DNA of 64,000 nucleotides from Cellulomonas sp. SLBN-39 (GCF_006715865.1 NZ_VFOA01000001.1:2480001-2544000); one strand, 5' to 3'; shown: positions 7,999-15,830, numbered from the stretch's first letter. Notes: generated by a model from the sequence alone, not told the origin. Numbers and translations are program-made.

Positions 7999-9587
7999 GC
8001 CGCCCGCTCGCCGGGACGCGGACCCTGCTGCGTGCGTCGTTGCGGCACGACGGTCGGCTGCTCGCCCCGTGGGTCGCGATCGCCACGGGCCTGGCGGCGA
8101 GCTCGGTGCTCGTCTACCCGTGGGTGTTCCCCACGCCGGCGGACCGCGAAGGTCTTGCTGTCACGATCGGCGCCAACCCGGCGCTCGGGCTGATCTTCGG
8201 GCCCGCGCACGACCTGAGCACCGTCGACGGGTTCGCCGCCTGGCGCAGCCTCGCCCTCGGCGGGTTCCTGGTGGCGCTCGGCTCGGTCTTCGCGGTCGTC
8301 CGCGCGACCCGTGCCCAGGAGGACTCCGGGCAGGCCGAGCTGCTGGCCTCGGGGGTCATGGGACGGTCGGCCCGCCTCATGGTCGGCGTCACGGTCGCGC
8401 TCGTCGGGGCCGTCGCCGCGGGCGTGGTGGCGGGCCTGGTGACCGTCCTGTGCGGCGGGGGATGGGCCAGCTCGCTGCTGCTCGGCGCGACGTTCACCGC
8501 CACCGGGGCGATGTTCGCGGCCGTCGCGGCCGTCACCGCGCAGATCGGCTCGGACGCCCGCACCGCGAGCTCGCTCGCCGTCGGCACGCTCGGCGTCCTG
8601 TTCGTCCTGCGTGGGTTCCTCGCCTCGACCGACGCGCCGGCGTGGACGTCGTGGGCGAACCCGCTCGGCTGGATGCTCGAGACCCGACCGGCGAGCGGCG
8701 ACCGCTGGGCACCGCTGCTCCTCGCCCTGGCGTTCACCGTGGCCGTGGTCGCTCTGGCGTTCGTCCTGCAGGGGCGCCGCGACTACGGCCAGGGCGTGCT
8801 CGCCCCGCGGCCGGGCCCCGCCCGCGGCACCATCCGCAGCACCGCGGGGCTCGCGCTCCGCCTCAACCGCGGCCCGGTCGTCACGTGGGCGGTCGCGTTC
8901 GTCGGCCTCGGCCTCGTCTTCGGCTCCTTCGTCAGCTCCGTCGACGACCTCCTCGCCGGGGCGTCCGGCGTGCAGCAGATCCTCGCGGCGGGTGCGGTGA
9001 CGCCCGACGAGCTGGTCGGCGCCTTCGTCCGGACCGTCCTCAGCCTCATCGGCATCATCGCCTCGGTCGCCGGCGTGCAGGTGGTGCTCAAGGTCCGCGC
9101 CGAGGAGCTCGCCGACCGCGTCGAGCCCGTCCTGGCCGGTGCCGTGCCGCGCACCCGCTACTACGCGAGCCACGTCCTGCTCGCGCTGGCCTCGACCGCC
9201 GTCCACGTCACCGTGGCGGGCACCCTCGTCGCGCTGCTCGCGTCGCGGGCCGGCATCGGCGTCACGTTCGCCGACGTGCTCGTCCAGGCCCTCGCGACCG
9301 TCCCGGCCGTGTGGACCGTCGTCGCGCTCGCCGTCGCCGTGGTCGGCGCCCGCCCCGCGCACGCCGTCGCCGCGTGGGCCGGGGTCCTCGTCTCGTTCGT
9401 CCTGACCCTGCTGGGCCCGACGTTCGGCCTCGACGACTGGGTCCTCGGCATCAGCCCGTTCTGGCACGTGCCCGCGGTCCTCGCGGCGACGCCCGACTGG
9501 ACCGGCCTGGCGTGGCTCGCGCTCGTGATCGCGGCCCTGCTCGCGGTGGGCTTCCTCGGCTTCCGTCGCCGCGACATCGCCCGCTGA
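7995..9587 (+). CDS. ABC-2 type exporter permease (12 TM-like, duplicated)
   Basis: A 530-aa polytopic membrane protein with about twelve hydrophobic segments in two similar halves, roughly 1-265 and 285-530. Each half opens with a short basic stretch and a TM (LLRASLRHDGRLLAPWVAIA; LALRLNRGPVVTWAVAFVG) and contains a RAQEDSGQAELL / RAEELADRVEPVL patch. That acidic motif, reading EE..GR.E.LL, is a known feature of the tetronasin/polyketide ABC export permeases of actinomycetes. The GTG at 7995 overlaps the ATPase stop. Together they form an efflux pump controlled by the adjacent TetR protein. Confidence 0.87.
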   Translation: MSRPLAGTRTLLRASLRHDGRLLAPWVAIATGLAASSVLVYPWVFPTPADREGLAVTIGANPALGLIFGPAHDLSTVDGFAAWRSLALGGFLVALGSVFAVVRATRAQEDSGQAELLASGVMGRSARLMVGVTVALVGAVAAGVVAGLVTVLCGGGWASSLLLGATFTATGAMFAAVAAVTAQIGSDARTASSLAVGTLGVLFVLRGFLASTDAPAWTSWANPLGWMLETRPASGDRWAPLLLALAFTVAVVALAFVLQGRRDYGQGVLAPRPGPARGTIRSTAGLALRLNRGPVVTWAVAFVGLGLVFGSFVSSVDDLLAGASGVQQILAAGAVTPDELVGAFVRTVLSLIGIIASVAGVQVVLKVRAEELADRVEPVLAGAVPRTRYYASHVLLALASTAVHVTVAGTLVALLASRAGIGVTFADVLVQALATVPAVWTVVALAVAVVGARPAHAVAAWAGVLVSFVLTLLGPTFGLDDWVLGISPFWHVPAVLAATPDWTGLAWLALVIAALLAVGFLGFRRRDIAR

Positions 9588-9677
9588 GCCCGACAAACTG
9601 TAGCCCAGGAGCCCGGCAAACTGTAGCCTAGAGCCTCGGCAAACTGTAGCCTAGGGGCCCGGCAAACTGTATCGTTG
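9586..9677 (+). repeat. Four 23-bp tandem repeats directly before an ATPase gene
   Basis: Units lie at 9586-9608, 9609-9631, 9632-9654 and 9655-9677. The shared core is CGGCAAACTGTAGCC followed by TAG; the last unit diverges after CTGTA. The first unit overlaps the stop of the exporter permease, and the last ends 4 bp before the next ATG. Units 2 and 3 contain TAGCCT and unit 4 TATCGT, all TANNNT-like. TATCGT (9670-9675) ends 6 bases before the ATG, the spacing expected for a leaderless start. The array is therefore probably promoter plus iterated operator. Confidence 0.75.
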
Positions 9678-9681
9678 AGCC

Positions 9682-10968
9682 ATGTCACCTGCGCAGACGT
9701 CCTACCGGTCGCGGGTCGTCGACGCCCAGCTCGACGAGTACCTCGCCGAGCTGCCTGCCGTCGCCATCGACGGCCCGAAGGGCGTCGGCAAGACCGCGAC
9801 GGCGTCCCGCCGGGCCCGGACCGTGCTGCGACTGGACGACGAGGCCGACAGGGGTGTCGTCGAGGCCGACCCGGCCCGGCTGAGCCGGGCCGAGCCGCCC
9901 GTGCTCGTCGACGAGTGGCAGCGGCTGCCGGTCACGTGGGACGTCGTCCGTCGCGCCGTCGACGACGGCGCCGACGCCGGGGCGTTTCTCCTCACAGGGA
10001 GTGCGTCGCCGGAGACGCCGCAGACGCACTCCGGGGCGGGGCGCATCGTGACCCTGCGGATGCGTCCCCTCACGCTCCCCGAGCGTGGGTGGGAGACTCC
10101 GTCGGTCTCGCTCGCGGGCCTGCTGGCGGGACGGGCCCGGATCGAGGGCGCGACCTCCCGCGTGCTGGAGCACTATGTCGACGCCCTCATCGGGGGAGGC
10201 TTCCCCGGCATGCAGCACGTGAGCCCCCGGCCGCGGCGCGCGCTGCTCGAGGGCTACGTCGACAGGATCGTCGACCGCGACTTCCCCGAGGCGGGCCGCG
10301 AGGTCCGCAACCCGGCCGGCCTGCGTCGGTGGATGCGTGCGCTCGCCGCCGCGTCGGGGACGTCGGCCTCGTACGAGACCATCCGTGACGCCGCGTCCGC
10401 CGGTCACACCGACCCGCCGTCGCGCGCGACGACGCAGCCCTACCGCGACACCCTGGAGCGCATCTGGGTGTACGACCCGGTCCCGGCCTGGGACGCGCCC
10501 TCCGGGGCCGGCCTCTCCCGCCTCGTCTCCAGCCCCAAGCACTTCCTCGCCGACCCGGCCCTGGCCGCCGTGCTGCTCGACATGGACGCCGAGGCGCTGA
10601 TCCGCGGGGACGACGGGCAGGTGGCCGTCCAGCGTGACGGCACGCTGCTCGGCGGGCTGTTCGAGTCGCTCGTCGCGCTCAGCCTGCGCGTCTTCGCCCA
10701 GGCCGCCGACGCGCGCGTGTCGCACCTGCGCACCCGCGGCGGCGAGCACGAGGTCGACTTCCTCGTCGAGGGGCGCGGTCGCCGCCTCGTCGCCGTCGAG
10801 GTCAAGCTCGCCAGCGCACCCACGGCCCGCGACGTCCGCCACCTGCTCTGGCTCAAGGACCAGCTCGGCGACGCGCTCACCGACATGCTCCTCGTCACGA
10901 CCGGCCGCGAGGCGTACCGCCGCCCGGACGGCATCGCGGTGGTCCCGCTCGCGCTGCTCGGCCCGTGA
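9682..10968 (+). CDS. AAA_14/DUF4143-type ATP-binding protein
   Basis: A 428-aa protein with an N-terminal P-loop domain (Walker A GPKGVGKT at about 32-39, Walker B PVLVDEW at about 73-79) and a C-terminal DUF4143 domain. Near the end, GGEHEVDFLVEG followed by VAVEVKLA gives the D...EVK pattern of a PD-(D/E)XK nuclease-like fold, as is usual in this family. The role of these proteins is not established; they are patchily distributed and often in accessory DNA. The ATG at 9682 lies at the end of a repeat array with no Shine-Dalgarno sequence. It is probably monocistronic, followed by a gene on the other strand. Confidence 0.85.
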   Translation: MSPAQTSYRSRVVDAQLDEYLAELPAVAIDGPKGVGKTATASRRARTVLRLDDEADRGVVEADPARLSRAEPPVLVDEWQRLPVTWDVVRRAVDDGADAGAFLLTGSASPETPQTHSGAGRIVTLRMRPLTLPERGWETPSVSLAGLLAGRARIEGATSRVLEHYVDALIGGGFPGMQHVSPRPRRALLEGYVDRIVDRDFPEAGREVRNPAGLRRWMRALAAASGTSASYETIRDAASAGHTDPPSRATTQPYRDTLERIWVYDPVPAWDAPSGAGLSRLVSSPKHFLADPALAAVLLDMDAEALIRGDDGQVAVQRDGTLLGGLFESLVALSLRVFAQAADARVSHLRTRGGEHEVDFLVEGRGRRLVAVEVKLASAPTARDVRHLLWLKDQLGDALTDMLLVTTGREAYRRPDGIAVVPLALLGP

Positions 10969-11014
10969 CCGCCCTCGACGACGTCGCCCGGCGAGCGCCG
11001 GCGTGCCGCCGCGG

Positions 11015-11437
11015 TCAGGGCGTCCAGCCCTCGGGGCCGGGCTGTGCGCTCGCCGTCACCGTCCGGGGCACGGCGACGGCCTGGACGTCGTCCTCGTAGA
11101 CGACCTCGCCGGGGTCTGCCGTGCGCAGCTCCACCCACGCGACGCCGTACCGGTCGAGCAGTGCCAGGTACTCGCGCGTCATGGCGATGAGCGCGTGGGC
11201 GTCGTCCTTGAACCACGCGCGCGCACCGGGGTGGAGGTCGGGGTCGTAGCAGAGCGGGTCCACGGTGGACGGATCGACGTAGGCGGCGGTCATCCGGTCG
11301 TTGGCGGTGCGCCACCACGCCGCGTCGTCAACCGACAGGGCGGCCTCGCGCGCCAGCCCGTTGGCGAGGCCGAACACCCCAGGGAAACGTCCGGAGGGGC
11401 TGCGGAGCGCGCTCTGGAACCTGACGAACCCGGCCAT
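11015..11437 (-). CDS. Hypothetical protein, 140 aa
   Basis: No family is recognised. The protein is soluble, with no signal or TM, and has a Trp- and acid-rich middle (AAWWRTANDRMTAAYVDPS) and a C-terminal part with WVELRTADPGEVVYEDDVQA. The composition and third-position G+C suit a real gene. It converges on the DUF4143-type ATPase gene with a 46-bp gap. The 150 bases upstream hold no other gene. Confidence 0.65.
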   Translation of the reverse strand: MAGFVRFQSALRSPSGRFPGVFGLANGLAREAALSVDDAAWWRTANDRMTAAYVDPSTVDPLCYDPDLHPGARAWFKDDAHALIAMTREYLALLDRYGVAWVELRTADPGEVVYEDDVQAVAVPRTVTASAQPGPEGWTP

Positions 11438-11588
11438 GCGGCCATCGTCGCAGGGCTGGGCTCAACTACACGCGGTGCCGCGACATGCGGCTCGACCCTG
11501 CGAGTGACGATCGAGCCGCGCGAAGCATCTGCTGACGCCAGTGCTCGCCAGCCTTGACGCTGGGCGGGCGCCCCGCCAGGGTGAGGGC

Positions 11589-12209
11589 GTGGACACCCTG
11601 CCTGATGTCGGTCCTGACCTGCGCCGACGTGAGATCGCGGTGCGTCGCGCGGAGGGCGTGCTGCTCCGTTCCCACGCCGTGGGTGTCGCCGTGCTGGCCG
11701 CCTGGGCGGCCGTCATGGCGTCGAACGCGGGGGCGGAACCCCAGCGGGCGATCGGCCTGGCGGTCCTCGGGTTCGCGCTCGCGGGCGTGATGCCGGCGTT
11801 CGTCTACGGCGCGGCGTGGTGGGCCGTCCGGGCGGGGGAGAGGTCCAGGCGGACGAGCGGAGGCGGTGCGGGCCTCGGCGTGGCGGCCGTCGTGGGCCTC
11901 GTGCTGGTGCCGCTGCAGCCTGCGCTGGCGCTCCCGCTCGGAGCGTTCGGCATGTCCGGGCTGCTGGGCCTCGGAATCGTCGCGCTCGGGCTCCACCGGC
12001 GCAGCCGCCTGCTCTGGGGCGCGGGCGCGGGGGTCGTCGCCCTGCACCTGCTCGTCTGGCTGGTCCTCCTCGTCGTGGGGTGGAGCGCGTTCGAGGTGTG
12101 GGTCCCCGTCGTCCTGTCGGCGGCCACCAGCGTCGGGCTCGGTGCGTGCGCGTCGTGGGCCTCGACCCAGGCCCGCCGGTCCGAGCGCGCTGCGCGGTTC
12201 GCGGCCTGA
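11589..12209 (+). CDS. Membrane protein, paralogue of the next gene
   Basis: A 206-aa protein with a short cytoplasmic N-terminus (VDTLPDVGPDLRRREIAVRR), then four or five hydrophobic segments. The N-terminus aligns with that of the following gene (VSSLPDFVDDVRRRERAARH), and this agreement is why the GTG at 11589 is preferred over an ATG 16 codons upstream. The hydrophobic segments also align in order, so the pair is a tandem duplication. Function unknown; context with a winged-helix regulator suggests a regulated membrane module. Confidence 0.65.
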   Translation: MDTLPDVGPDLRRREIAVRRAEGVLLRSHAVGVAVLAAWAAVMASNAGAEPQRAIGLAVLGFALAGVMPAFVYGAAWWAVRAGERSRRTSGGGAGLGVAAVVGLVLVPLQPALALPLGAFGMSGLLGLGIVALGLHRRSRLLWGAGAGVVALHLLVWLVLLVVGWSAFEVWVPVVLSAATSVGLGACASWASTQARRSERAARFAA

Positions 12210-12269
12210 CCGTCGCACTCGGGCGCCGGTGCGCCCGGCTCGCGCGCCCGGGGGTCGCCCGGAGCGGCC

Positions 12270-12305
12270 TTGACCGCACTTGCTCTGCGGTGCAGAGTGA
12301 CTCGC
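12270..12305 (+). promoter_or_regulatory. Promoter with overlapping palindrome before membrane-regulator operon
   Basis: TTGACC (12270-12275) and CAGAGT (12293-12298) are 17 bp apart, a good -35/-10 layout. The palindrome CTCTGC-GGT-GCAGAG (12283-12297) covers the -10. The GTG start at 12306 is 7 bases after the -10, so the mRNA may be leaderless. The winged-helix protein encoded in the operon is the likely binder. Confidence 0.6.
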
Positions 12306-12881
12306 GTGAGCAGCCTCCCCGACTTCGTCGACGACGTGCGCCGCCGCGAGCGCGCCGCGCGGCACACCGACTCGCTCGTGCTGACCGTGCACGCCGCCGC
12401 GCTCGCCGCCCTCACGGTCGACCGCGCGCTGGGCGACCCGGGCTTCCGGTGGTGGAGCATCGCGCTCCCCGCGATCGTCTACGGGCTGCTCTGGATCGTC
12501 GTGCGCGGGCGGGAGCGCGCCACGGGCATGGGCGGCGGACGCGACGGGTTCGGTGCCGCGGCGGTAATCGCACTCGCCCTCGCCCTGTTCTTCCCGCTCT
12601 CCTTCATCGGGGTCACCATGGCGGGGGTCGGGACGTTCCTCGGGATCGGCCTCGTCGCGATCGGGCTGCGCCGCAGGAGCCCGCTGCTGTGGGCCCCTGG
12701 CGCAGCGCTCGTCGTGCTGTGCCCCCTCGTGGCGCTCTACACGATCGACAACCATGTGGCGTTCCTCGGGCCTGCTCCCGGGACGGTCGTCCTCGGCCTG
12801 CTCACCGCGGTTCTCGCCGCCTGCGCCGTCCGCGCCTACGTCGTCGAACGTCGGGTGCTGGTCGGCGCCCCGGCGGCGTGA
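12306..12881 (+). CDS. Membrane protein, tandem paralogue
   Basis: A 191-aa protein with about five hydrophobic segments after a charged N-terminus. It parallels the preceding gene: LPDFVDDVRRRE at the start, then a TM, a basic loop (RGRERATGMGGGRDG) and further TMs ending in a short tail. The GTG at 12306 sits at the predicted transcription start. The stop overlaps the regulator's GTG by 4 bp, so the two are translationally coupled. Function unknown; a membrane partner coupled to a wHTH protein may modulate it. Confidence 0.72.
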   Translation: MSSLPDFVDDVRRRERAARHTDSLVLTVHAAALAALTVDRALGDPGFRWWSIALPAIVYGLLWIVVRGRERATGMGGGRDGFGAAAVIALALALFFPLSFIGVTMAGVGTFLGIGLVAIGLRRRSPLLWAPGAALVVLCPLVALYTIDNHVAFLGPAPGTVVLGLLTAVLAACAVRAYVVERRVLVGAPAA

Positions 12882-13234
12882 GCGACGCCGACCGCCACCC
12901 CCTCGCCGACCTCGACGAGACCGTCCACCAGCGCGCCCGCCTGGGGATACTGGCCGTCCTCGTCGAGCACGAGGAGGCCGACTTCACGCGGCTCAAGCGG
13001 GCCCTCGGGCTCACCGACGGCAACCTCGGCCGGCACCTCGAGGTGCTCGTCGACGCCGGGCACGTCGAGCTGCGCAAGGGGTCCGACGGCCGGCGGGCGC
13101 GGACCTGGGCGCGGATCACCCCGCAGGGGGAGCGCGCCCTGGCCGCGGAGGTCGACCTGCTCCGCCGCCTCCTGCGGCTCAGCGACCCGCCGCGCCCCGC
13201 CGAGCCGTCGCACACCCGAGGAGAACACCGATGA
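12878..13234 (+). CDS. Winged-helix transcriptional regulator (MarR/ArsR-like)
   Basis: A 118-aa single-domain regulator. After LDETVHQRARLGILAVL comes the helix-turn-helix EADFTRLKRALGLTDGNLGRHL (about 40-61) and the wing GHVELRKGSDGRRARTWARI, ending in a helix for dimerisation. This is the pattern of the small DNA-binding proteins often annotated as helix-turn-helix 34. GTG 12878 overlaps the membrane gene, and its stop overlaps the next start (ATGA). The palindrome over the operon's -10 suggests autorepression. Confidence 0.85.
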   Translation: MSDADRHPLADLDETVHQRARLGILAVLVEHEEADFTRLKRALGLTDGNLGRHLEVLVDAGHVELRKGSDGRRARTWARITPQGERALAAEVDLLRRLLRLSDPPRPAEPSHTRGEHR

Positions 13235-13644
13235 AGCGCCGCCCCCGCCCCCTGACCGTCGTCGCCGGCGTGCTGCTCGCGCTCGCGGTGCTCTACCTCA
13301 CCGTCCCGGCGATCCTCATGCGCCCCCAGCAGACCGAGGCGCTCTTCACCGCCGAGGACGTCGGCACCGCACCGGAGCCCCAGCGGCGGGCGCTGGCCGA
13401 CGGCGTCGTGACGCTCGGGGAGATGGAGGCCGCCTGGGAGGCCGAGCGCGCCTGCCTGCAGGGCGCCGGGTACGAGCCGGGCCCCGCCGGGGTCGACGGA
13501 CCCGGCACGGGCTTCACCATCGAGGTGGACTACACGGGCGAGACCGACTCCGCGGCCGCCGACCGGGAGTTCGACCGGACGTACCGCCGGTGCCACGCCA
13601 CCCACGCCGAGCTCGTGGCGCACGCGTACTTCTGGGACCGCTGA
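13231..13644 (+). CDS. Hypothetical protein with N-terminal membrane anchor
   Basis: A 137-aa protein. RRPRPLTVVAGVLLALAVLYLTV is a single N-terminal membrane or signal segment; the rest is extracytoplasmic, acidic, with two Cys (ERACLQGAGYEPG and YRRCHATHAEL) that could pair. The start is fixed by the ATGA overlap with the regulator gene, making it the third cistron of the small operon. No family is recognised. Confidence 0.7.
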   Translation: MKRRPRPLTVVAGVLLALAVLYLTVPAILMRPQQTEALFTAEDVGTAPEPQRRALADGVVTLGEMEAAWEAERACLQGAGYEPGPAGVDGPGTGFTIEVDYTGETDSAAADREFDRTYRRCHATHAELVAHAYFWDR

Positions 13645-13720
13645 ACAGGTGAGGCGTGGCCGCGGCGGCTCGCGGCTGCGTCAGGACGTGGGGCGCGCCG
13701 CATCCTCTACGGTCGTGGCT

Positions 13721-13969
13721 GTGCGCGGATGTCCACGCTGCGGCGAGCGAGGCGTGCCGGTGCTGTTCGGACTGCCGGTCGAGGCCGCGCGTGCTGCCGG
13801 CGCCGCCGGCGACCTGGTGCTCCTGGGCTGCTTCGAGCCGGAAGAGCCGCAGCACTAGCGGTGCGGCCGGGGTCATGGCTGGAGCGTCGCGGACGAGGAC
13901 GCGTGGCAGGCTGACGTTCTCGCGGCGCTCACGAAGCACGGGTACCGCGAGGACGGCGACGACTCGTAG
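13721..13969 (+). pseudogene. Zinc-ribbon protein gene interrupted by in-frame amber codon
   Basis: From a GTG at 13721 the frame encodes RGCPRCGERGVPVLFGLPVE and, after VLLGCFEPEEPQH, meets TAG at 13856-13858. The same frame then continues for 36 sense codons, RCGRGHGWSVADEDAWQADV and onward, to a second TAG at 13967-13969. The joined product (about 82 aa) looks like one small zinc-ribbon protein: an N-terminal CPRCG knuckle, GLP and GC motifs, and a C-terminal RCGRGH part. A TANNNT hexamer (TACGGT, 13708-13713) precedes the GTG by 7 bases. A single nonsense change (for example TGG to TAG) explains the break. The joined family is recalled from pattern, not searched. Confidence 0.6.
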
Positions 13970-14012
13970 CGCGTGGGGTCGAGGTCGCCGACCGGAGCCG
14001 TCGACGACGGCT

Positions 14013-15257
14013 TCAGATCGTCGTGGCGGTGGTCGCGTCGTGCAGCACCCGGGCTGCACGGTCGTCAATCTGTGCTGCGACCGCCGAGGTGTCGATGCCG
14101 TCGCCCGCGCAGTCCGGCAGGGCCTCGCGGATCGCGGTGGCGACGTGCTCGACGACCTGCCGCACGTCAGTCGGTCGAGCCCCCCAGCGCTGCGCCTCGC
14201 GGACGAGGTGCGAACCGGTCAGGTGGCGTAGCCGGGTCTGGCCGTCGAGCGCGAGCCCGAAGTGCTGGTAGGTCGGGTTGAGGAGGAAGATCGGTGCGAC
14301 GTCGTACAGCGGGGCCATGTCGCACGCCGGCCGCTCGCCGAGGGTGAGCGAGTAGTTCTTGGCATGCGCGTCGCCGTTGCCGACGACGAGGTTGAACGTC
14401 AGCTGGGCGAGCAGGTCCGCGACGAACCTGTCGGGGTCCAGCGCCTGCGGGCGCGCGACGGCGACGAGCTGCTCCAGCCGCGACGGCCGTCCGGTCGAGG
14501 GCTCGTACTTGTCGCGTGCGGCGACACCCAGGGCCTGGGCCATGTCCTCCTGGTGCAGGCGTCGGCCGTCCTGGCGGTCGAAGCGCTCGACGACGACGGC
14601 GGTGCGGCCGTCGAAGTCGACCAGCTCCGCCGTCGCCGCGGGCAGGCCGGCCGTCCGGGCGAGCCGCAGGGTCCACTCCTCCCAGCGGACGAGGTCGGGG
14701 ACGGCCACGTCCGCCACGGGCTCGGGCTTCACGATGTGCGTCGACATCGCTCCGTCGGCCGGCCACGCCCAGCCGTCGTCGGTCCGGGTGAGCAGCACCT
14801 TGGCCTGCACGCCGCCGAGCGAGGCGCTGACGACCTCGCCGTCGGGCGGGTCGAGGGTGGGAAGACGGGACACCAGCGTGGCGACCTCGTCGTCCGACAT
14901 CGGGACCAGCCGACCGGTGCCGACCGGGGTGTCGTCGGGTGTCAGCTGGACGGCCCCGGCGCACTCGCGGCCGAGGATCCTCAGGAGGGCGAACGCGTCG
15001 CCCGGGCTCACGCCGTTCTCGCGCTCCAGCGCCGACCGCACGCTGCTCTCGGGCAGCAGGTTGTCGAGGAACCGGTCCAGGGCCGGCCCTTGGATCCGGC
15101 GGTCGGTGACGGGGAGGGAGAGGGACAGGGGGCACGTGCCGAAGCCGTAGCGGTGGACGGCGTCGGGGTCGAACCGCAGGCGCAGGCGCCCGTTGCGCAG
15201 GCGGTGGACCTCGGCGAGACGCGAGCCGTGGAGCCACACCACCAGACGGTCGGTCAT
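14013..15257 (-). CDS. hipA: HipA-family Ser/Thr kinase toxin
   Basis: A 414-aa HipA homologue. The N-terminal Couple_hipA domain covers about 1-105, and SLGGVQAK (146-153) plus THIVKPE (173-179) belong to the nucleotide-binding part of the kinase fold. GNGDAHAKN (293-301) carries the catalytic Asp296, and LYDVAP (about 317-322) holds the metal-binding Asp. Escherichia coli HipA phosphorylates glutamyl-tRNA synthetase and causes persistence; whether this one has that target is not visible. Its ATG overlaps the hipB stop by 4 bp, the normal antitoxin-toxin order. Confidence 0.93.
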   Translation of the reverse strand: MTDRLVVWLHGSRLAEVHRLRNGRLRLRFDPDAVHRYGFGTCPLSLSLPVTDRRIQGPALDRFLDNLLPESSVRSALERENGVSPGDAFALLRILGRECAGAVQLTPDDTPVGTGRLVPMSDDEVATLVSRLPTLDPPDGEVVSASLGGVQAKVLLTRTDDGWAWPADGAMSTHIVKPEPVADVAVPDLVRWEEWTLRLARTAGLPAATAELVDFDGRTAVVVERFDRQDGRRLHQEDMAQALGVAARDKYEPSTGRPSRLEQLVAVARPQALDPDRFVADLLAQLTFNLVVGNGDAHAKNYSLTLGERPACDMAPLYDVAPIFLLNPTYQHFGLALDGQTRLRHLTGSHLVREAQRWGARPTDVRQVVEHVATAIREALPDCAGDGIDTSAVAAQIDDRAARVLHDATTATTI

Positions 15258-15526
15258 GACACGGTGACCTGGGAGCCGCGCGGGACGACGACCATCTCGT
15301 AGCCGCAGCGGGCCAGTGCCTCGAGCACGGTCTCGGCCGAGACGGAGGCGCCGCGCTCGAGACGGGACAGGGTGGGTCGCGAGGACGAGATCAGGTCCGC
15401 GAGCTCGTCCTGCGTCAGGCCGCGGGTCTCCCGGGCGTCACGGACCGCGACGCCGAGGGACCGCATGGACCTGGCGCGGTACCACTTCGGGCGAATCACA
15501 TCTGATTCATTCGGCGCCTGCTGCAT
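15254..15526 (-). CDS. hipB: HipB-family antitoxin (XRE HTH)
   Basis: A 90-aa DNA-binding antitoxin with an XRE HTH: AVRDARETRGLTQDELADLI then SSSRPTLSRLERG (about 27-60). The C-terminus (EMVVVPRGSQVTVS) is the short strand-forming tail common in HipB. The ATG at 15526 has no Shine-Dalgarno sequence but sits 6 bases after a TATGAT -10 on the minus strand, favouring a leaderless message. If translation instead began at the internal ATG at 15466 the product would be 70 aa and one operator would move out of the coding region. Confidence 0.85.
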   Translation of the reverse strand: MQQAPNESDVIRPKWYRARSMRSLGVAVRDARETRGLTQDELADLISSSRPTLSRLERGASVSAETVLEALARCGYEMVVVPRGSQVTVS

Positions 15527-15578
15527 GGGTGCATCATATCTGATGCATTCGCCATAAGGTTGCGATTGAATCAGATAT
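15493..15578. promoter_or_regulatory. hipBA operator palindromes and promoter
   Basis: GAATCACATCTGATTC (15493-15508, inside hipB) and GCATCATATCTGATGC (15531-15546) are 16-bp palindromes of the form GMATCA-N4-TGATKC, 38 bp apart. A degenerate half site, GAATCAGATAT, is at 15568-15578. The second palindrome contains TATGAT on the minus strand, the likely -10 of hipBA. HipB dimers usually bind such repeats to autorepress. Confidence 0.75.
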
Positions 15579-15620
15579 GGCTCAGGGCGTCCCCGTCAGC
15601 GAGTGGGGCGCTAGACGCAG

Positions 15621-15727
15621 TCGCGGGTCAGGGGGCCTCGGAGGGGTGAGCGCCGAGGGCGTCGCGGACCGCGTTGGCCAGGGTGGGGGGCCACCGGTTG
15701 CAGGGGGCCTCCCTCATGGACTTGGCG
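15621..15727 (-). pseudogene. Decayed copy of the 3' end of the xanthine dehydrogenase gene
   Basis: These 107 bases match 20637-20744, near the end of the intact xanthine dehydrogenase gene, in the same orientation, with about 11 differences including single-base indels (roughly 90% identity by hand). The minus strand still reads SMREAPCNRWPPTLANAV where the intact gene reads SMSEAPYNPVAPALANAV. The last seven codons of the intact gene are not represented. It is a non-functional duplicate marking the left edge of the inserted ABC/YtrA segment. Confidence 0.85.
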
Positions 15728-15783
15728 TGACGCGGGGGTGGGTTGCGGCCCCGCGTGCTGACCTTGCGGTGCGGCATAGGCCC

Positions 15784-15817
15784 GTGCCAATGTAGCGCTG
15801 TCTTAATACACTGGCAC
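15784..15817 (+). promoter_or_regulatory. YtrA-type operator and promoter of the ABC operon
   Basis: GTGCCAATGTA and TACACTGGCAC form an inverted repeat (10 of 11 pairs) around a 12-bp spacer. The inner part, AATGTA-12 bp-TACACT, is one mismatch and one base of spacing away from AGTGTA-13 bp-TACACT, which I recall as the site of Bacillus subtilis YtrA. TAATAC (15804-15809) is a likely -10. A YtrA-like repressor is encoded in the same operon. Confidence 0.7.
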
Positions 15818-15830
15818 AGCAGGGGGCGCG

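Noticed and set aside
9586..9677. CRISPR array
   Set aside because: The repeats are contiguous with no unique spacers and only four units; no cas genes are present.
13856..13858. TAG recoded as pyrrolysine
   Set aside because: No pyrrolysine genes are seen and actinobacteria of this kind lack them; a nonsense mutation or simple readthrough is more likely.
15577..15795. 72-aa plus-strand open frame after hipB
   Set aside because: It is mostly antisense to the decayed dehydrogenase end and has no ribosome site or family likeness.
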